DNA of 64,000 bases from Rhodoferax saidenbachensis (GCF_001955715.1 NZ_CP019239.1:1488001-1552000); one strand, 5' to 3'; numbered from the stretch's first letter, positions 21,398 through 30,041 are shown. A program made the numbers and translations. The notes: generated by a model not told the origin, from the letters alone.

Positions 21398-22267
21398 ATG
21401 TTTTGGCACACCACGCGTTACCCGATTGACCTGACCAAGCCGTTGGTCATGGGTATCGTCAATGTCACGCCCGATTCGTTTTCGGACGGTGGGCAGCACG
21501 CCTCCAGCGCTGCGGCCATGGCCCATTGCGACCAATTGCTCAAGGACGGCGCTGCCATTCTGGACATTGGTGGTGAGTCCACCCGCCCGGGCGCACTGAC
21601 GCTGCCTGTGGATGAAGAACTGGCGCGTGTGTTGCCCGTGGTGCGCCACGCCGTGACGCTGGGTGTGCCGGTATCGGTGGACACCTACAAGCCACAGGTC
21701 ATGCAGGCCGTGCTGGACATGGGCGCCGACATCATCAACGACATCTGGGCGCTGCGCTGGCGTGATCCATCCTTCCATGTCACGGGCCAGGAAGTCGTGG
21801 CCCGGCATGGCAGTTGCGGGGTGTGCCTGATGCACATGCACCGTGACCCGCAGACCATGCAGGTGGCGCCCATGGAGGGTGACGTGGTGCCGCAGGTGCT
21901 ATCGTTTTTAGAGCGGCTTGCGCAGGATCTGCGAGGGCTGGGGGTTGAAAAGCCTCGTATTTGCATAGACCCCGGCATTGGTTTTGGCAAGACCGTGCCG
22001 CAGAACTTTGCACTGCTGGCACGCCAGCGCGAGCTGCTGGCGCTGGGCTATCCGCTCTTGGCGGGCTGGTCGCGCAAGTCGTCGCTGGCCGCGGTGACAC
22101 AAACATCGTTGGCCGCAGTGGCCACGCTGGATGTGCACGAGCGCATGGTGCCTAGCGTAGCCGCTGCCGTGCTGGCGGTACAGAACGGCGCGAGCATCGT
22201 GCGCGTGCACGACGTGCGCGAGACGGTGCAGGCACTCAAAGTGTTGGCGGCCATGCAAGCCGCATAA
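21398..22267 (+). CDS. folP: Dihydropteroate synthase
   Basis: A TIM-barrel enzyme of folate synthesis that joins pABA to the pterin pyrophosphate; it is the sulfonamide target. The ATG at 21398 ([12 protein letters not shown]) gives 289 residues; an upstream in-frame TTG would start within the terminator. Signature 1 [14 protein letters not shown] and signature 2 [13 protein letters not shown] are intact, as is DPGIGFGKT. It is followed by glmM, a pair common in proteobacteria. Confidence 0.95.
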   Translation: MFWHTTRYPIDLTKPLVMGIVNVTPDSFSDGGQHASSAAAMAHCDQLLKDGAAILDIGGESTRPGALTLPVDEELARVLPVVRHAVTLGVPVSVDTYKPQVMQAVLDMGADIINDIWALRWRDPSFHVTGQEVVARHGSCGVCLMHMHRDPQTMQVAPMEGDVVPQVLSFLERLAQDLRGLGVEKPRICIDPGIGFGKTVPQNFALLARQRELLALGYPLLAGWSRKSSLAAVTQTSLAAVATLDVHERMVPSVAAAVLAVQNGASIVRVHDVRETVQALKVLAAMQAA

Positions 22268-22305
22268 ACAGATTCATCACATTCAAAACAATAGAGGTAA
22301 GTGGT

Positions 22306-23637
22306 ATGGGACGACAGTATTTCGGAACCGACGGCATTCGCGGCACGGTAGGGCAGGCACCCATCACGCCGGACTTTGTGCTGCGCCTGGCGCATGCCGT
22401 TGGCCATGTGCTCAAGCGGGCCGAGGCGCGCCCCACGGTGCTGATTGGCAAGGACACCCGTATCTCGGGCTACATGCTGGAGAGTGCGCTGGAGAGTGGT
22501 TTCAACTCTGCCGGTGTGGACGTGGTTCTGCTCGGGCCATTGCCGACACCAGGCGTGGCTTATCTGACCCGTGCGCAGCGTGCGTCGCTGGGCGTGGTCA
22601 TCAGCGCCAGCCACAACCCGTTTGCTGACAACGGCATCAAGTTTTTCAGCGCGCAGGGCACCAAGCTGTCCGACGCGTGGGAGCTCGCGGTAGAGGCCGA
22701 ACTGGCCAAGCCCCCGGAGTGGGCCGACTCTGCCAGCCTGGGCAAGTCGCGCCGCCTGGACGATGCGGCCGGGCGCTACATCGAGTTCTGCAAGAGCACG
22801 TTTGCCAATGATTTGACGCTCAAGGGCATGAAGATTGTGGTCGACGCGGCACACGGTGCGGCTTACCACATCGCCCCCAAGGTGTTCCACGAACTGGGCG
22901 CCGAGGTGATCGCCATTGGTTGCGCACCCGATGGCCTGAACATCAACAAGGACGTGGGCGCCACGCATCCTGCCGCGCTGGTGCAGGCCGTCAAGGAACA
23001 CAAGGCGCATTTCGGTGTGGCACTCGACGGCGATGCCGACCGCCTGCAACTGGTGGACGCACAGGGCCGCCTGTACAACGGCGACGAGCTGCTGTACCTG
23101 ATGGCCGATGACCGCCTGGGCCGCGACGAGCACGTGCCCGGCGTGGTGGGCACGTTGATGACCAATATGGCGGTGGAAGTGGCGCTCAAGAAGCGTGGCG
23201 TGCAGTTTGTGCGCGCCAAGGTGGGCGACCGCTATGTGCTCGAAGAGCTGGAGAAACACAAATGGATTCTGGGCGGCGAGGGCTCGGGCCACTTGCTGGC
23301 GCTGGACAAACACACCACGGGTGATGGATTGATTTCCGCGCTGCAGGTGCTGCAGGCCTGCGTGCGCAGCGGCAAGAGCATGGCTGATTTGTTGAAAAAC
23401 GTGACGCTGTTCCCGCAAACCCTGATCAATGTGCGCCTGGCGCCGGGGCAGGATTGGAAATCGAACACGCAGATGGAAGCCGCTACCAAAGCGGTAGAAG
23501 CCGAGCTGGGCGATACCGGCCGTGTGTTGATCCGTGCCAGTGGCACCGAGCCGCTGGTGCGGGTGATGGTGGAAGCGCGCGATGCCACCCAGGCGCAAGC
23601 CAGCGCCCAGCGCATTGCCGACACCCTCAAAGTATGA
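22306..23637 (+). CDS. glmM: Phosphoglucosamine mutase
   Basis: A 443-residue phosphohexomutase that converts GlcN-6-P to GlcN-1-P for UDP-GlcNAc, the precursor of peptidoglycan and of the LpxA substrate. The catalytic serine is Ser102 in SASHNP, the metal loop is DGDADR at about 241-246, the sugar loop is GEGSGH, and the phosphate-binding loop is [19 protein letters not shown] lies six bases before the ATG. The stop overlaps the next gene. Confidence 0.96.
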   Translation: MGRQYFGTDGIRGTVGQAPITPDFVLRLAHAVGHVLKRAEARPTVLIGKDTRISGYMLESALESGFNSAGVDVVLLGPLPTPGVAYLTRAQRASLGVVISASHNPFADNGIKFFSAQGTKLSDAWELAVEAELAKPPEWADSASLGKSRRLDDAAGRYIEFCKSTFANDLTLKGMKIVVDAAHGAAYHIAPKVFHELGAEVIAIGCAPDGLNINKDVGATHPAALVQAVKEHKAHFGVALDGDADRLQLVDAQGRLYNGDELLYLMADDRLGRDEHVPGVVGTLMTNMAVEVALKKRGVQFVRAKVGDRYVLEELEKHKWILGGEGSGHLLALDKHTTGDGLISALQVLQACVRSGKSMADLLKNVTLFPQTLINVRLAPGQDWKSNTQMEAATKAVEAELGDTGRVLIRASGTEPLVRVMVEARDATQAQASAQRIADTLKV

Positions 23638-24140
23638 ATATGACCAACAACATCCGTATCAGCCGCGTGGACTACGCCAACCCATCCCATGCACAAGCGC
23701 TGGTCGCCATGCTAGACGCCTACGCACGCGATCCCATGGGCGGCGGCGAGGGCCTGAGCGACTTTGCCAAAACCAATGTGGTGGCGGGGCTGGCAGCGCG
23801 GCCCCACGCCTTCAGCTTCGTGGCGTTTGCGGGAGCGGGTGACGACCAGCCCGTGGGCCTGATCAATTGCATCGAAGGCTTCTCCACCTTTGCCAGCCAG
23901 CCGCTGGTGAATGTGCACGACCTCGCGGTGATGGACGGCCACCGCGGCCAGCACATCGGCGAACGCCTGCTGGCAGCCGCCGAAGACGAGGCCCGCGCCC
24001 GCGGCGCCTGCAAACTCACGCTGGAAGTGCTGTCCGGCAACCCCGGTGCGGCCCGGCTGTACAAGCGCGTGGGTTTTGCCCAGTACGAGCTGGACCCGGC
24101 TATGGGTCAGGCGCAGTTCATGCAGAAGTGGCTGGCCTGA
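23634..24140 (+). CDS. GNAT-family N-acetyltransferase
   Basis: A 168-residue acyl-CoA-dependent transferase. Acetyl-CoA motif A is visible as [18 protein letters not shown], with motif B around [19 protein letters not shown]. The substrate cannot be predicted. The ATG at 23634 overlaps the glmM stop (ATGA); a second in-frame ATG follows at 23640. It ends 25 bases before a copy of the dispersed repeat. Confidence 0.85.
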   Translation: MNMTNNIRISRVDYANPSHAQALVAMLDAYARDPMGGGEGLSDFAKTNVVAGLAARPHAFSFVAFAGAGDDQPVGLINCIEGFSTFASQPLVNVHDLAVMDGHRGQHIGERLLAAAEDEARARGACKLTLEVLSGNPGAARLYKRVGFAQYELDPAMGQAQFMQKWLA

Positions 24141-24162
24141 GGCACCGAAAATCTAAGCATTT

Positions 24163-24215
24163 TTGGCCTCTGGTTCCCGTGGATATTGCGCAGCTAGCTA
24201 CTCTTTTGATAGCGA
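24163..24215 (+). repeat. Dispersed ~50-bp repeat between the GNAT gene and arsA
   Basis: This copy reads GGCCTCTGGTTCCCGTGGAT, then ATTGCGCAGCTAGCTACT and CTTTTGATAG. Its right end is inside the minus-strand arsA gene: bases 24198-24215 supply the last five sense codons (..LSKE) and the TAG stop. Confidence 0.85.
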
Positions 24216-25997
24216 TGCCAATGCACTGAGTGCCGCAATGCCCACCGGCCGCTCGGCCAGCCACGGTACCAGGTAGGTGTTGCCGGACAGGCCGGTGGTG
24301 ATCCGCTCCATTTGTTTTTGCTCTCCCGCCAGCCGCGCGGCTAAGAGCGGGTCGTGGGTGCCTGCAGTGGCCATACTTTTGTTGATGACCCAGGCAAAGG
24401 GTTCAATCTTCGCGCGGCGCAGGTCGTCCTGCAGTGCACTGGCTTGCGACACGGGCGTGACCTCGGGCAGTGTGACCAGCACGATGCGCGTGTGCTGTGG
24501 GTCTTGCAGGCGCATCAGCGGGGTGACCAGGTGGCCGGGGTTGGCGTCGCCGTATTCGCGCAGCATCTGTCGGTGGTAGGCGCCGGTGGCGTCCATCAGC
24601 AGCAGGCTGTGGCCGGTGGGCGCGGTGTCCAGCACCACAAAGGCGCTGCGCGCCTCACTCACGATGCGTGAAAACGCATGGAACACCGCCACCTCTTCGG
24701 TGCAGGGCGATTGCAGGTCTTCGCGCAGCAGCGCAATGCCTGCCGCATCTAGGCCTGGCGATTTGACGGCCATCACTTTGGCGATGTATTTCTCGGTCTC
24801 GGCCTTGGGGTCGATGCGGTCTACCTTCAGGCCGGGCAGACTGCCGTCCACCGTGACGCGCAGGTGGTCGGCCGGGTCGGTGGTGCTCAGGTGCACCGAG
24901 TGGCCGCGCTGCACCAGCCCGGCGGCAATGGCCGCCGCCACCGTGGTTTTGCCTACGCCGCCTTTGCCCATCACCATGATGAGCCCGCGCCCTGGTGCGG
25001 CCAAGGCATCGGTCAGCGCGGCGAGTGTATGCGTCGCGTCCACTGGCTGAGTGGTCGGCGTGGGAGTGGATGGTGGTGCAATGCCTTCCTGCGTTTGCAG
25101 CAGTGCGCGCAGCGCAGGCAAGCCCACCGTGTCAAATGCGCGCAGTGGAATCTGGTCTTGTGGCAGGGCCCGTAAATGCGCGGGCATGGCCGCCAGTGCC
25201 TGGGTGCCCAGGGCTTCAAATGCCGCAGCCACCGCATCGTTTGCCAAGCTGGCGTGGAACACGCCGTTGATCGCCAGGCGCTGGTTGTTCAGGCCCAGGT
25301 CTTGCAGCTCCAGCGAAGTGCGGGCCGCCTCGGCAATCGCGCCTGCATCCGGCCGGGTGACCAACACCACCGTGGTTTGGGCGGTATCGCTCAGCGTCTG
25401 CAAAGCCTGGACAAAGCGGGCTTCTTGCATCTTGAGTCCCGAGTGCGGCCCGAGACACGATGCGCCCCGGTCGTTGTCTGCCAGAAAACCAGTCCATGCT
25501 TTGGGCAGGCTCAGGAGTCGCAGCGTGTGCCCGGTGGGCGCGGTGTCAAACACCACGTGGTCAAAACCGTCAGCGTCGCCGCTGAGCAGGTTGGCGAACT
25601 CGTCAAACGCGGCAATCTCGGTGGTGCAGGCGCCCGATAACTGCTCCCGAACCTGGCTGCGGTCCGCCTCGGTGCTGGTCGGGTCCATCTGCGCCAGCAC
25701 ACGGGCGCGGTAGCTTTGGGCGGCGTTGTCGGGATCAATGTTGAGTACCGACAAGCCGGGCACACCGGGTACCGGCACCGGGGTGTTGGCCAAGGTGATG
25801 CCCAGCATCTCGTCCAGGTTGGAGGCCGCATCCGTGCTCACCAGCAGCACCTGTTTACCCCGGTCGGCCAGCGCAATCGCGCAGGCGGTGGACAGCGAGG
25901 TTTTGCCCACGCCGCCCTTGCCGGTGAAGAACAGGTGGCGGGTGGGGGCGGTCAACAAGCCCAAGGGCGCAGGGGCTTGTTCTTTTTCTGTGTGCAT
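24198..25997 (-). CDS. arsA: Arsenite-activated ATPase ArsA
   Basis: A 599-residue soluble ATPase that normally energises the ArsB arsenite pump. It is a tandem duplication: half 1 has Walker A GKGGVGKTS at 26-34 and DTAPTGHTLRLL, and half 2 has GKGGVGKTT at 344-352 and DTAPTGHSLLLM. All three As(III)-sensing cysteines are kept: Cys124 (SGACTTEIAAFDEF), Cys181 (ASCLGPHSGL) and Cys432 (SPCTEEVAVF). That makes a true ArsA likelier than a Get3-like protein. It lies 215 bases after arsH, and its extreme C-terminus is encoded by the dispersed repeat. No arsB, acr3 or arsD is in the window. Confidence 0.92.
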   Translation of the reverse strand: MHTEKEQAPAPLGLLTAPTRHLFFTGKGGVGKTSLSTACAIALADRGKQVLLVSTDAASNLDEMLGITLANTPVPVPGVPGLSVLNIDPDNAAQSYRARVLAQMDPTSTEADRSQVREQLSGACTTEIAAFDEFANLLSGDADGFDHVVFDTAPTGHTLRLLSLPKAWTGFLADNDRGASCLGPHSGLKMQEARFVQALQTLSDTAQTTVVLVTRPDAGAIAEAARTSLELQDLGLNNQRLAINGVFHASLANDAVAAAFEALGTQALAAMPAHLRALPQDQIPLRAFDTVGLPALRALLQTQEGIAPPSTPTPTTQPVDATHTLAALTDALAAPGRGLIMVMGKGGVGKTTVAAAIAAGLVQRGHSVHLSTTDPADHLRVTVDGSLPGLKVDRIDPKAETEKYIAKVMAVKSPGLDAAGIALLREDLQSPCTEEVAVFHAFSRIVSEARSAFVVLDTAPTGHSLLLMDATGAYHRQMLREYGDANPGHLVTPLMRLQDPQHTRIVLVTLPEVTPVSQASALQDDLRRAKIEPFAWVINKSMATAGTHDPLLAARLAGEQKQMERITTGLSGNTYLVPWLAERPVGIAALSALASLSKE

Positions 25998-26212
25998 GCC
26001 GGGGATGTTCGCAGAATGAATCAGGTTTGTGCGTACCCCGCCGCACGCTGTAGCGCCGTTGTTTGCGCAAGGTCAAGCTTTCGCATCGTGTTGGCTGACG
26101 TGCCCTGTAGATTCCGTTGTGGACAGCATCTAGGGCGCAACCAGGGCTAAGTCAGTGTCTGCGCCGTGCCCCGTCAATACGGTGGACGTGGAGCCGCTCA
26201 ACCCCATAGGAC

Positions 26213-26965
26213 TTAAGTGGAGCGCTGGTTGACGCGCTTGGCCAGTTGCTCAGCCGATTCCTTGCGCTCGCTGTACCGGTCCACCAGATACGGCGCCACG
26301 TCGCGGGTCAGCAACGTGAACTTCATCAGCTCTTCCATCACATCCACCAAGCGCTCGTAATAGCTCGACGGTTTCATGCGGTCGTCGTCGCCAAACTCCA
26401 TGAAGGCCTTGGCCACCGAGCTTTGGTTGGGGATGGTGAGCATCCGCATCCAGCGGCCCAACACACGCATCTGGTTCACGGCGTTGAAACTTTGCGAGCC
26501 GCCGCTGACCTGCATCACCGCCAGCGTCTTGCCCTGCGTGGGACGCACCGCGCCCAGGCTCAGCGGAATCCAGTCGATCTGCGATTTCATGATGCCCGTC
26601 ATCGCACCATGCCGCTCGGGGGAAGTCCACACCATGCCCTCGGCCCAGGTGACCAATTCGCGCAACTCTTGCACTTTGGGATGGGTGTCGGGTGCATCGT
26701 CGGGCAATGGCAGGCCGGTGGGGTTGAAGACGCGCGTTTCCGCACCCATGGCCTGTAGCAGGCGGGCAGCTTCTTCGGTCAGCAGACGGCTGAACGAGCG
26801 CGGGCGTAGCGAACCGTAGAGCAGGGCGATGCGCGGCGCGTGGGTGCTGGGAGCGTGGGCTTGCAGATTCGCCATCTCAGGCACGCGAAAGTGCGTGGCC
26901 TCCAGTTGCGGGATGGGCGCATGGAGAAGGGCGATGTTGGGTTCAGACACGTTGGCCTTTGTCAT
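26213..26965 (-). CDS. arsH: ArsH, NADPH-dependent organoarsenical oxidase (FMN protein)
   Basis: A flavodoxin-like FMN reductase of arsenic operons that oxidises trivalent organoarsenicals. The ATG at 26965 ([10 protein letters not shown]) gives 250 residues. The FMN-phosphate loop [12 protein letters not shown] and the conserved [19 protein letters not shown] region are present. It overlaps the end of arsC by 23 bases in another frame, so the two are tightly coupled. A 215-base gap without recognisable features (25998-26212) separates it from arsA. Confidence 0.93.
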   Translation of the reverse strand: MTKANVSEPNIALLHAPIPQLEATHFRVPEMANLQAHAPSTHAPRIALLYGSLRPRSFSRLLTEEAARLLQAMGAETRVFNPTGLPLPDDAPDTHPKVQELRELVTWAEGMVWTSPERHGAMTGIMKSQIDWIPLSLGAVRPTQGKTLAVMQVSGGSQSFNAVNQMRVLGRWMRMLTIPNQSSVAKAFMEFGDDDRMKPSSYYERLVDVMEELMKFTLLTRDVAPYLVDRYSERKESAEQLAKRVNQRST

Positions 26966-27365
26966 TGATGACGACCTCGCCATCCTCTTTCGTGAATGCG
27001 CCCTGCTGAGTGTTGGGAAGAATGTCCAGCACCAGCTCGGACGGGCGGCACAAGCGTGTGCCCAGGGGCGTTTCCACGATGGGGCGGTTGATGAGGATCG
27101 GATGGGCCAGCATGACGTCCAGCAGTTCGTCGTCGCTCCACTTGGCGTTGGCCAGGTCCAGCTCGGCGTAAGGCGTGCCTTTTTCGCGCAGCAGGGCGCG
27201 TGGGGCTAAGCCGATGGCGGCAAGCAGTGCTTGCAGGCGTTCCTTGGTGGGCGGGGTCTTCAGGTACTCGATAACTTCGGGTTCCACGCCGCTGTTGCGG
27301 ATCATGGCCAGCGTGTTGCGCGATGTGCCGCAGGCCGGGTTGTGAAAGATGGTGATCTGGGTCAT
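26943..27365 (-). CDS. arsC: Arsenate reductase, glutaredoxin-dependent
   Basis: A 140-residue enzyme reducing As(V) to As(III) with glutathione and glutaredoxin. The N-terminal catalytic Cys12 lies in [12 protein letters not shown], and the arginines of the arsenate site are in the [18 protein letters not shown] block. The ATG at 27365 is preceded by CCGGAAACACC, a reasonable ribosome-binding context. The start overlaps the aquaporin stop by four bases. In-frame sequence upstream of this ATG is antisense to nothing known and belongs to the aquaporin gene region. Confidence 0.95.
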   Translation of the reverse strand: MTQITIFHNPACGTSRNTLAMIRNSGVEPEVIEYLKTPPTKERLQALLAAIGLAPRALLREKGTPYAELDLANAKWSDDELLDVMLAHPILINRPIVETPLGTRLCRPSELVLDILPNTQQGAFTKEDGEVVINDKGQRV

Positions 27366-28048
27366 GGTGTTTCCGGAGAAGTGGGATGGGTGTCCAGACG
27401 CTGGGCCAGTTGCAAGCCGCCCCAGGCGCCGACGCACTGCGCCAGCACGAAGCCCAGTGCGCTGGCGGGGGCGATGCCGGCAAAGCTGTCGCTCAGCATG
27501 CGGCCCAGCACGGCTGCGGGGTTGGCAAACGCGGTGCTGGCGGTGAACCAGTAGGCGGCGCCGATGTAGCAGGCCACCAGCGCGCTGGCCTTGCCCGGTG
27601 GGGCACGCAAGATCACAAACACCAGCCCGCAAGTTGCCACAGCTTCCGCCAGCCATTGGCCCCACCCGCCACGCACATGCTGACTCGCGTGCAGCAGGGG
27701 CAGGTCGAACATGGCGTTTGCCAAGGCGGCGCCAGCGACCGCGCCGAGCAGTTGAAATGCTATAAAAAACGTAGCTGCTTGCGCAGGTTCCGTGCGGGCC
27801 AGAGGCCCTTTTGACCACATAACCAGAGTGACCAGCGGGTTGAAGTGGGCGCCGCTCACCGGGCCCAGGGTTTCAATCAGCACATACAGCGCAAATACCG
27901 TGGCCAGCGTATTGGCCAATAGCGCCACACCGTCATTGCCGCCCCTGATGCGCTGGGCCATAAGCCCTGAGCCAATCACGGCGCACAGCAGCGAGGCTGT
28001 ACCGAAGAACTCTGCGAGCAGGCGCTTTTTTAAGGGAACCGTGCGCAT
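27362..28048 (-). CDS. Aquaglyceroporin-type channel of the ars operon (AqpS-like)
   Basis: A 228-residue MIP channel with six helices and two half-helices. The first signature is HFNPLVTL (NPL instead of NPA) and the second is FANPAAVLGR (NPA plus the selectivity-filter Arg). Placed between arsR and arsC, it fits AqpS, which lets As(III) flow out after reduction of As(V). Residues about 79-96 (KGPLARTEPAQAATFFIA) come from the dispersed repeat, just after the first half-helix. The ATG lies 11 bases after arsR. Confidence 0.87.
   Translation of the reverse strand: MRTVPLKKRLLAEFFGTASLLCAVIGSGLMAQRIRGGNDGVALLANTLATVFALYVLIETLGPVSGAHFNPLVTLVMWSKGPLARTEPAQAATFFIAFQLLGAVAGAALANAMFDLPLLHASQHVRGGWGQWLAEAVATCGLVFVILRAPPGKASALVACYIGAAYWFTASTAFANPAAVLGRMLSDSFAGIAPASALGFVLAQCVGAWGGLQLAQRLDTHPTSPETP
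27758..27814 (-). repeat. Dispersed ~50-bp repeat inside the ars aquaporin gene
   Basis: On the minus strand it reads GGCCTCTGGCCCGCACGGAA, then CCTGCGCAAGCAGCTACG and TTTTTTATAG. It is read in frame as PLARTEPAQAATFFIA and forms the start of a membrane helix. Confidence 0.85.
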
Positions 28049-28059
28049 GGGACGCGGAC

Positions 28060-28404
28060 CTAGCAGCAGGCGACGGAGGTATCGTCAACCGTGCAACCCG
28101 CACCCTGGCAGCAGTGCTCGGTCAGATAAGCCAGCAGACCATTCATCTGGCCAAAGTTGGCGCGGTAGATCAGGTTGCGTCCGCGCTGCTCAATGTCCAC
28201 CAGGCCCGAGCGCGCCAGTTCCTTGAGGTGGAAGGACAGGGCGCTGGGCGAGCTCTCCAGTTGCTGGGCCAGCGTGCCGGGCGTCAGGCCTTCGGGGCCA
28301 GCCACCACCAGCGCCTTGAAAGTGCGCAGGCGCTGGGCCTGGGCCAGCGCGGTGAGGGCCGTCAGCGCACTGGCTTCGTTCAGGATGGTGTCTGTGCTTT
28401 TCAT
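28060..28404 (-). CDS. arsR: ArsR-family arsenite-responsive repressor
   Basis: A 114-residue winged-helix repressor (recognition helix around SSPSALSFHLKELARSG). The usual N-terminal CVC As(III) site is absent. Instead cysteines lie at the C-terminus: Cys98, Cys99 and Cys104 in EHCCQGAGC and a terminal Cys113-Cys114. This resembles the Acidithiobacillus-type sensor, where a C-terminal CC-x5-C binds arsenite. A perfect palindrome abuts the start codon; no Shine-Dalgarno sequence is visible, so the mRNA may be leaderless. It heads the cluster. Confidence 0.93.
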   Translation of the reverse strand: MKSTDTILNEASALTALTALAQAQRLRTFKALVVAGPEGLTPGTLAQQLESSPSALSFHLKELARSGLVDIEQRGRNLIYRANFGQMNGLLAYLTEHCCQGAGCTVDDTSVACC

Positions 28405-28433
28405 ATTTCAATAATACTTGAATTATTGAAATA
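28404..28433. promoter_or_regulatory. Operator of the ars operon: perfect 12-bp inverted repeat
   Basis: TATTTCAATAAT and ATTATTGAAATA are exact reverse complements around a six-base spacer (ACTTGA). The site touches the arsR ATG. On the minus strand a TATTAT six bases before the ATG could be the -10 box, so repressor binding would block the promoter. It also lies 140 bases upstream of the divergent patatin gene. Confidence 0.85.
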
Positions 28434-28574
28434 ATAACCTTGTCATCAGAAAATCTAGGGAAAACCCTATACTGGCCCGAGCGCGCATCTTCGCGCGCAC
28501 CGAAAGGTCCCTCCTTGATCGACAGCGGAACCTTCTTCAAACGCCCCGCCATCGCCACCCGCGCCGGGCGGGCC

Positions 28575-29624
28575 ATGCTCAAGCGCCTGCTGCGTACCCA
28601 CAAACCACGCGCCGCAAACGCTGAACCCCGGCTCAGCTTGGCCCTGCAGGGCGGCGGTGCCCACGGCGCGTTTACCTGGGGCGTGCTCGACGCCTTGCTG
28701 GAAGACCCACGCATCACCTTCGAAGGCATCAGCGGCAGCAGTGCCGGTGCCATGAATGCGGTGGTGCTGGCCCATGGCTGGATGCAGGGCGGCCGTGACG
28801 GTGCGCGCCAGGCGCTAACCGATTTTTGGACCGCGCTGGGACAACAAATGCCCTGGAACCTGATGACCCAGGGGGAAGGTGATGCCATCAGCCTGCTGCC
28901 TGCTGCACGGATGTTTGCCAGTTGGGCCGGGCAATTTGCGCCCACCCAACTCAATCCGCTGGCGCTCAACCCCTTGCGTACGTTGCTGAAGAAGCAGATC
29001 GACTTTGAAGCCCTGCGTGCGCACAGCCCCTTCAAGCTGTTTGTCGGCGCCACGCAGGTCAATACCGGCAAGCTGCGCGTGTTTCGTGAAAACGAGCTCA
29101 CAGTGGACATGCTGCTGGCCTCGGCCTGCCTGCCCAAGATCCACCACGCGGTGGAAATTGAGGGTGAGTTGTACTGGGATGGCGGCTTTTCGGCCAACCC
29201 GGCGGTGTTCCCCCTGTTTTACGACTGCGCGGCCTGCGATGTGCTGCTGGTGCTGTTGAGCCCGCTGGTGCACAAGGGCACGCCGCAGACTATGGAGGAA
29301 ATCCAGATTCGCACGGAAGAGCTGGGTTTCAAGGCCCACTTCATGCGCGAGATGCAGATGTTTGCGCGGACCACCGCGTTTTCCAATACCTCAGCCGTGG
29401 GGGCGGGTCCGCTGGAGCACCGCTTGCGCGAAATGCGCTTTCACATGGTCGACACCAGCACGACTGATAGCTTGCGTCGTGCGGAAACCAAGATGCTGGC
29501 CCATGGCCCTTTTCTCGAGACACTGAACAAGCAGGGCCGGGTGTGTGGTGCGCAATGGCTGGCGCAAAGCGCCAGCGCAGTGGGGCGTCACTCCAGCATC
29601 GATGTCACAAGCCTGTTCGCCTGA
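28575..29624 (+). CDS. Patatin-like phospholipase
   Basis: A 349-residue lipid acyl hydrolase. It shows the oxyanion loop LQGGGAHGAFTWG, the nucleophile elbow GISGSSAGAMN and the catalytic aspartate in WDGGFSANPAV. No signal peptide or membrane segment is apparent, so it is probably cytosolic. The ATG at 28575 (MLKRLLRTHKP) is chosen; the frame is open back to 28440, where a TTG next to the ars operator could also start. It may act in membrane lipid turnover close to the phosphate-stress genes, but that is inference. Confidence 0.87.
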   Translation: MLKRLLRTHKPRAANAEPRLSLALQGGGAHGAFTWGVLDALLEDPRITFEGISGSSAGAMNAVVLAHGWMQGGRDGARQALTDFWTALGQQMPWNLMTQGEGDAISLLPAARMFASWAGQFAPTQLNPLALNPLRTLLKKQIDFEALRAHSPFKLFVGATQVNTGKLRVFRENELTVDMLLASACLPKIHHAVEIEGELYWDGGFSANPAVFPLFYDCAACDVLLVLLSPLVHKGTPQTMEEIQIRTEELGFKAHFMREMQMFARTTAFSNTSAVGAGPLEHRLREMRFHMVDTSTTDSLRRAETKMLAHGPFLETLNKQGRVCGAQWLAQSASAVGRHSSIDVTSLFA

Positions 29625-29734
29625 ACGCTATAAACCGCCTGCAGGTTGGGGCGGGACGATAGGCTGAGCGTCACCCAGCCGTCGTCAAACAGGGCATCGA
29701 GCTTTTTCTGCAGACCCAGAAGTTTCCAGAGCAT
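29588..29734 (-). CDS. Small hypothetical protein, 48 residues
   Basis: A short reading frame starting MLWKLLGLQKKLDALFDDGW and overlapping the 3' end of the patatin gene by 37 bases on the other strand. AAGGTGA lies five bases before the ATG. A single good Pho half-site (CTGTCAC, minus strand, 29784-29790) lies about 50 bases upstream. I do not recognise a family. Coding status is uncertain. Confidence 0.45.
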   Translation of the reverse strand: MLWKLLGLQKKLDALFDDGWVTLSLSSRPNLQAVYSVQANRLVTSMLE

Positions 29735-29778
29735 GGTGTCACCTTGTGGCGGAGTGGAACTGGTTGAAGCGTACGAAT

Positions 29779-29907
29779 TTACTGTGACAGTTTTGCGTCG
29801 CCGCGCTGGACGGTGTGGGCGCGTTGCAACGCCACAAACTCCACCACACCCCAGACGATGCAGGCGGGCAGGGCGATCCAGCGGATGAAGGTGTTTCTGT
29901 GCAGCAT
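29779..29907 (-). CDS. Small single-helix membrane protein, 42 residues, probable Pho regulon
   Basis: Begins MLHRNTFIRWIALPACIVWG, with one hydrophobic helix (residues about 8-28) and a polar tail. GGGAG lies six bases before the ATG. Upstream on the minus strand is a Pho-box-like site, then exactly ten bases, then TATGTT as a -10 box. I cannot name the family; short proteins of this kind occur in Comamonadaceae. The regulatory context makes it more credible than its length alone. Confidence 0.6.
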   Translation of the reverse strand: MLHRNTFIRWIALPACIVWGVVEFVALQRAHTVQRGDAKLSQ

Positions 29908-29954
29908 GTTGGCTCCCTTGTTCGAATGAATGGGGTCCAACATAGCCCTGCTGC

Positions 29955-29972
29955 ATGACAGTTTCATGTCAC
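29955..29972 (-). promoter_or_regulatory. Pho-box-like site upstream of the 42-residue protein
   Basis: The minus strand reads GTGACAT-GAAA-CTGTCAT: second half-site 7/7 and first 5/7 to CTGTCAT, at the correct 11-base period. A TATGTT follows after ten bases. The site is nearly symmetric and could also face the M14 gene at 30042. Confidence 0.6.
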
Positions 29973-30041
29973 TGTGCCGGGCAAACTACAAGCACCAAAA
30001 GATAGTCACGAGGCACAGCGCGCGCCCTAAGCTGTTGCGCC

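Noticed and set aside
21899..21950. Possible degenerate reverse copy of the dispersed repeat inside folP
   Set aside because: The bases resemble the reverse element (GCTAT..AGCGGCTTGCGCAG..GAGGGCTGG), but the protein here ([14 protein letters not shown]) is what the dihydropteroate synthase family normally has, so similarity is probably chance.
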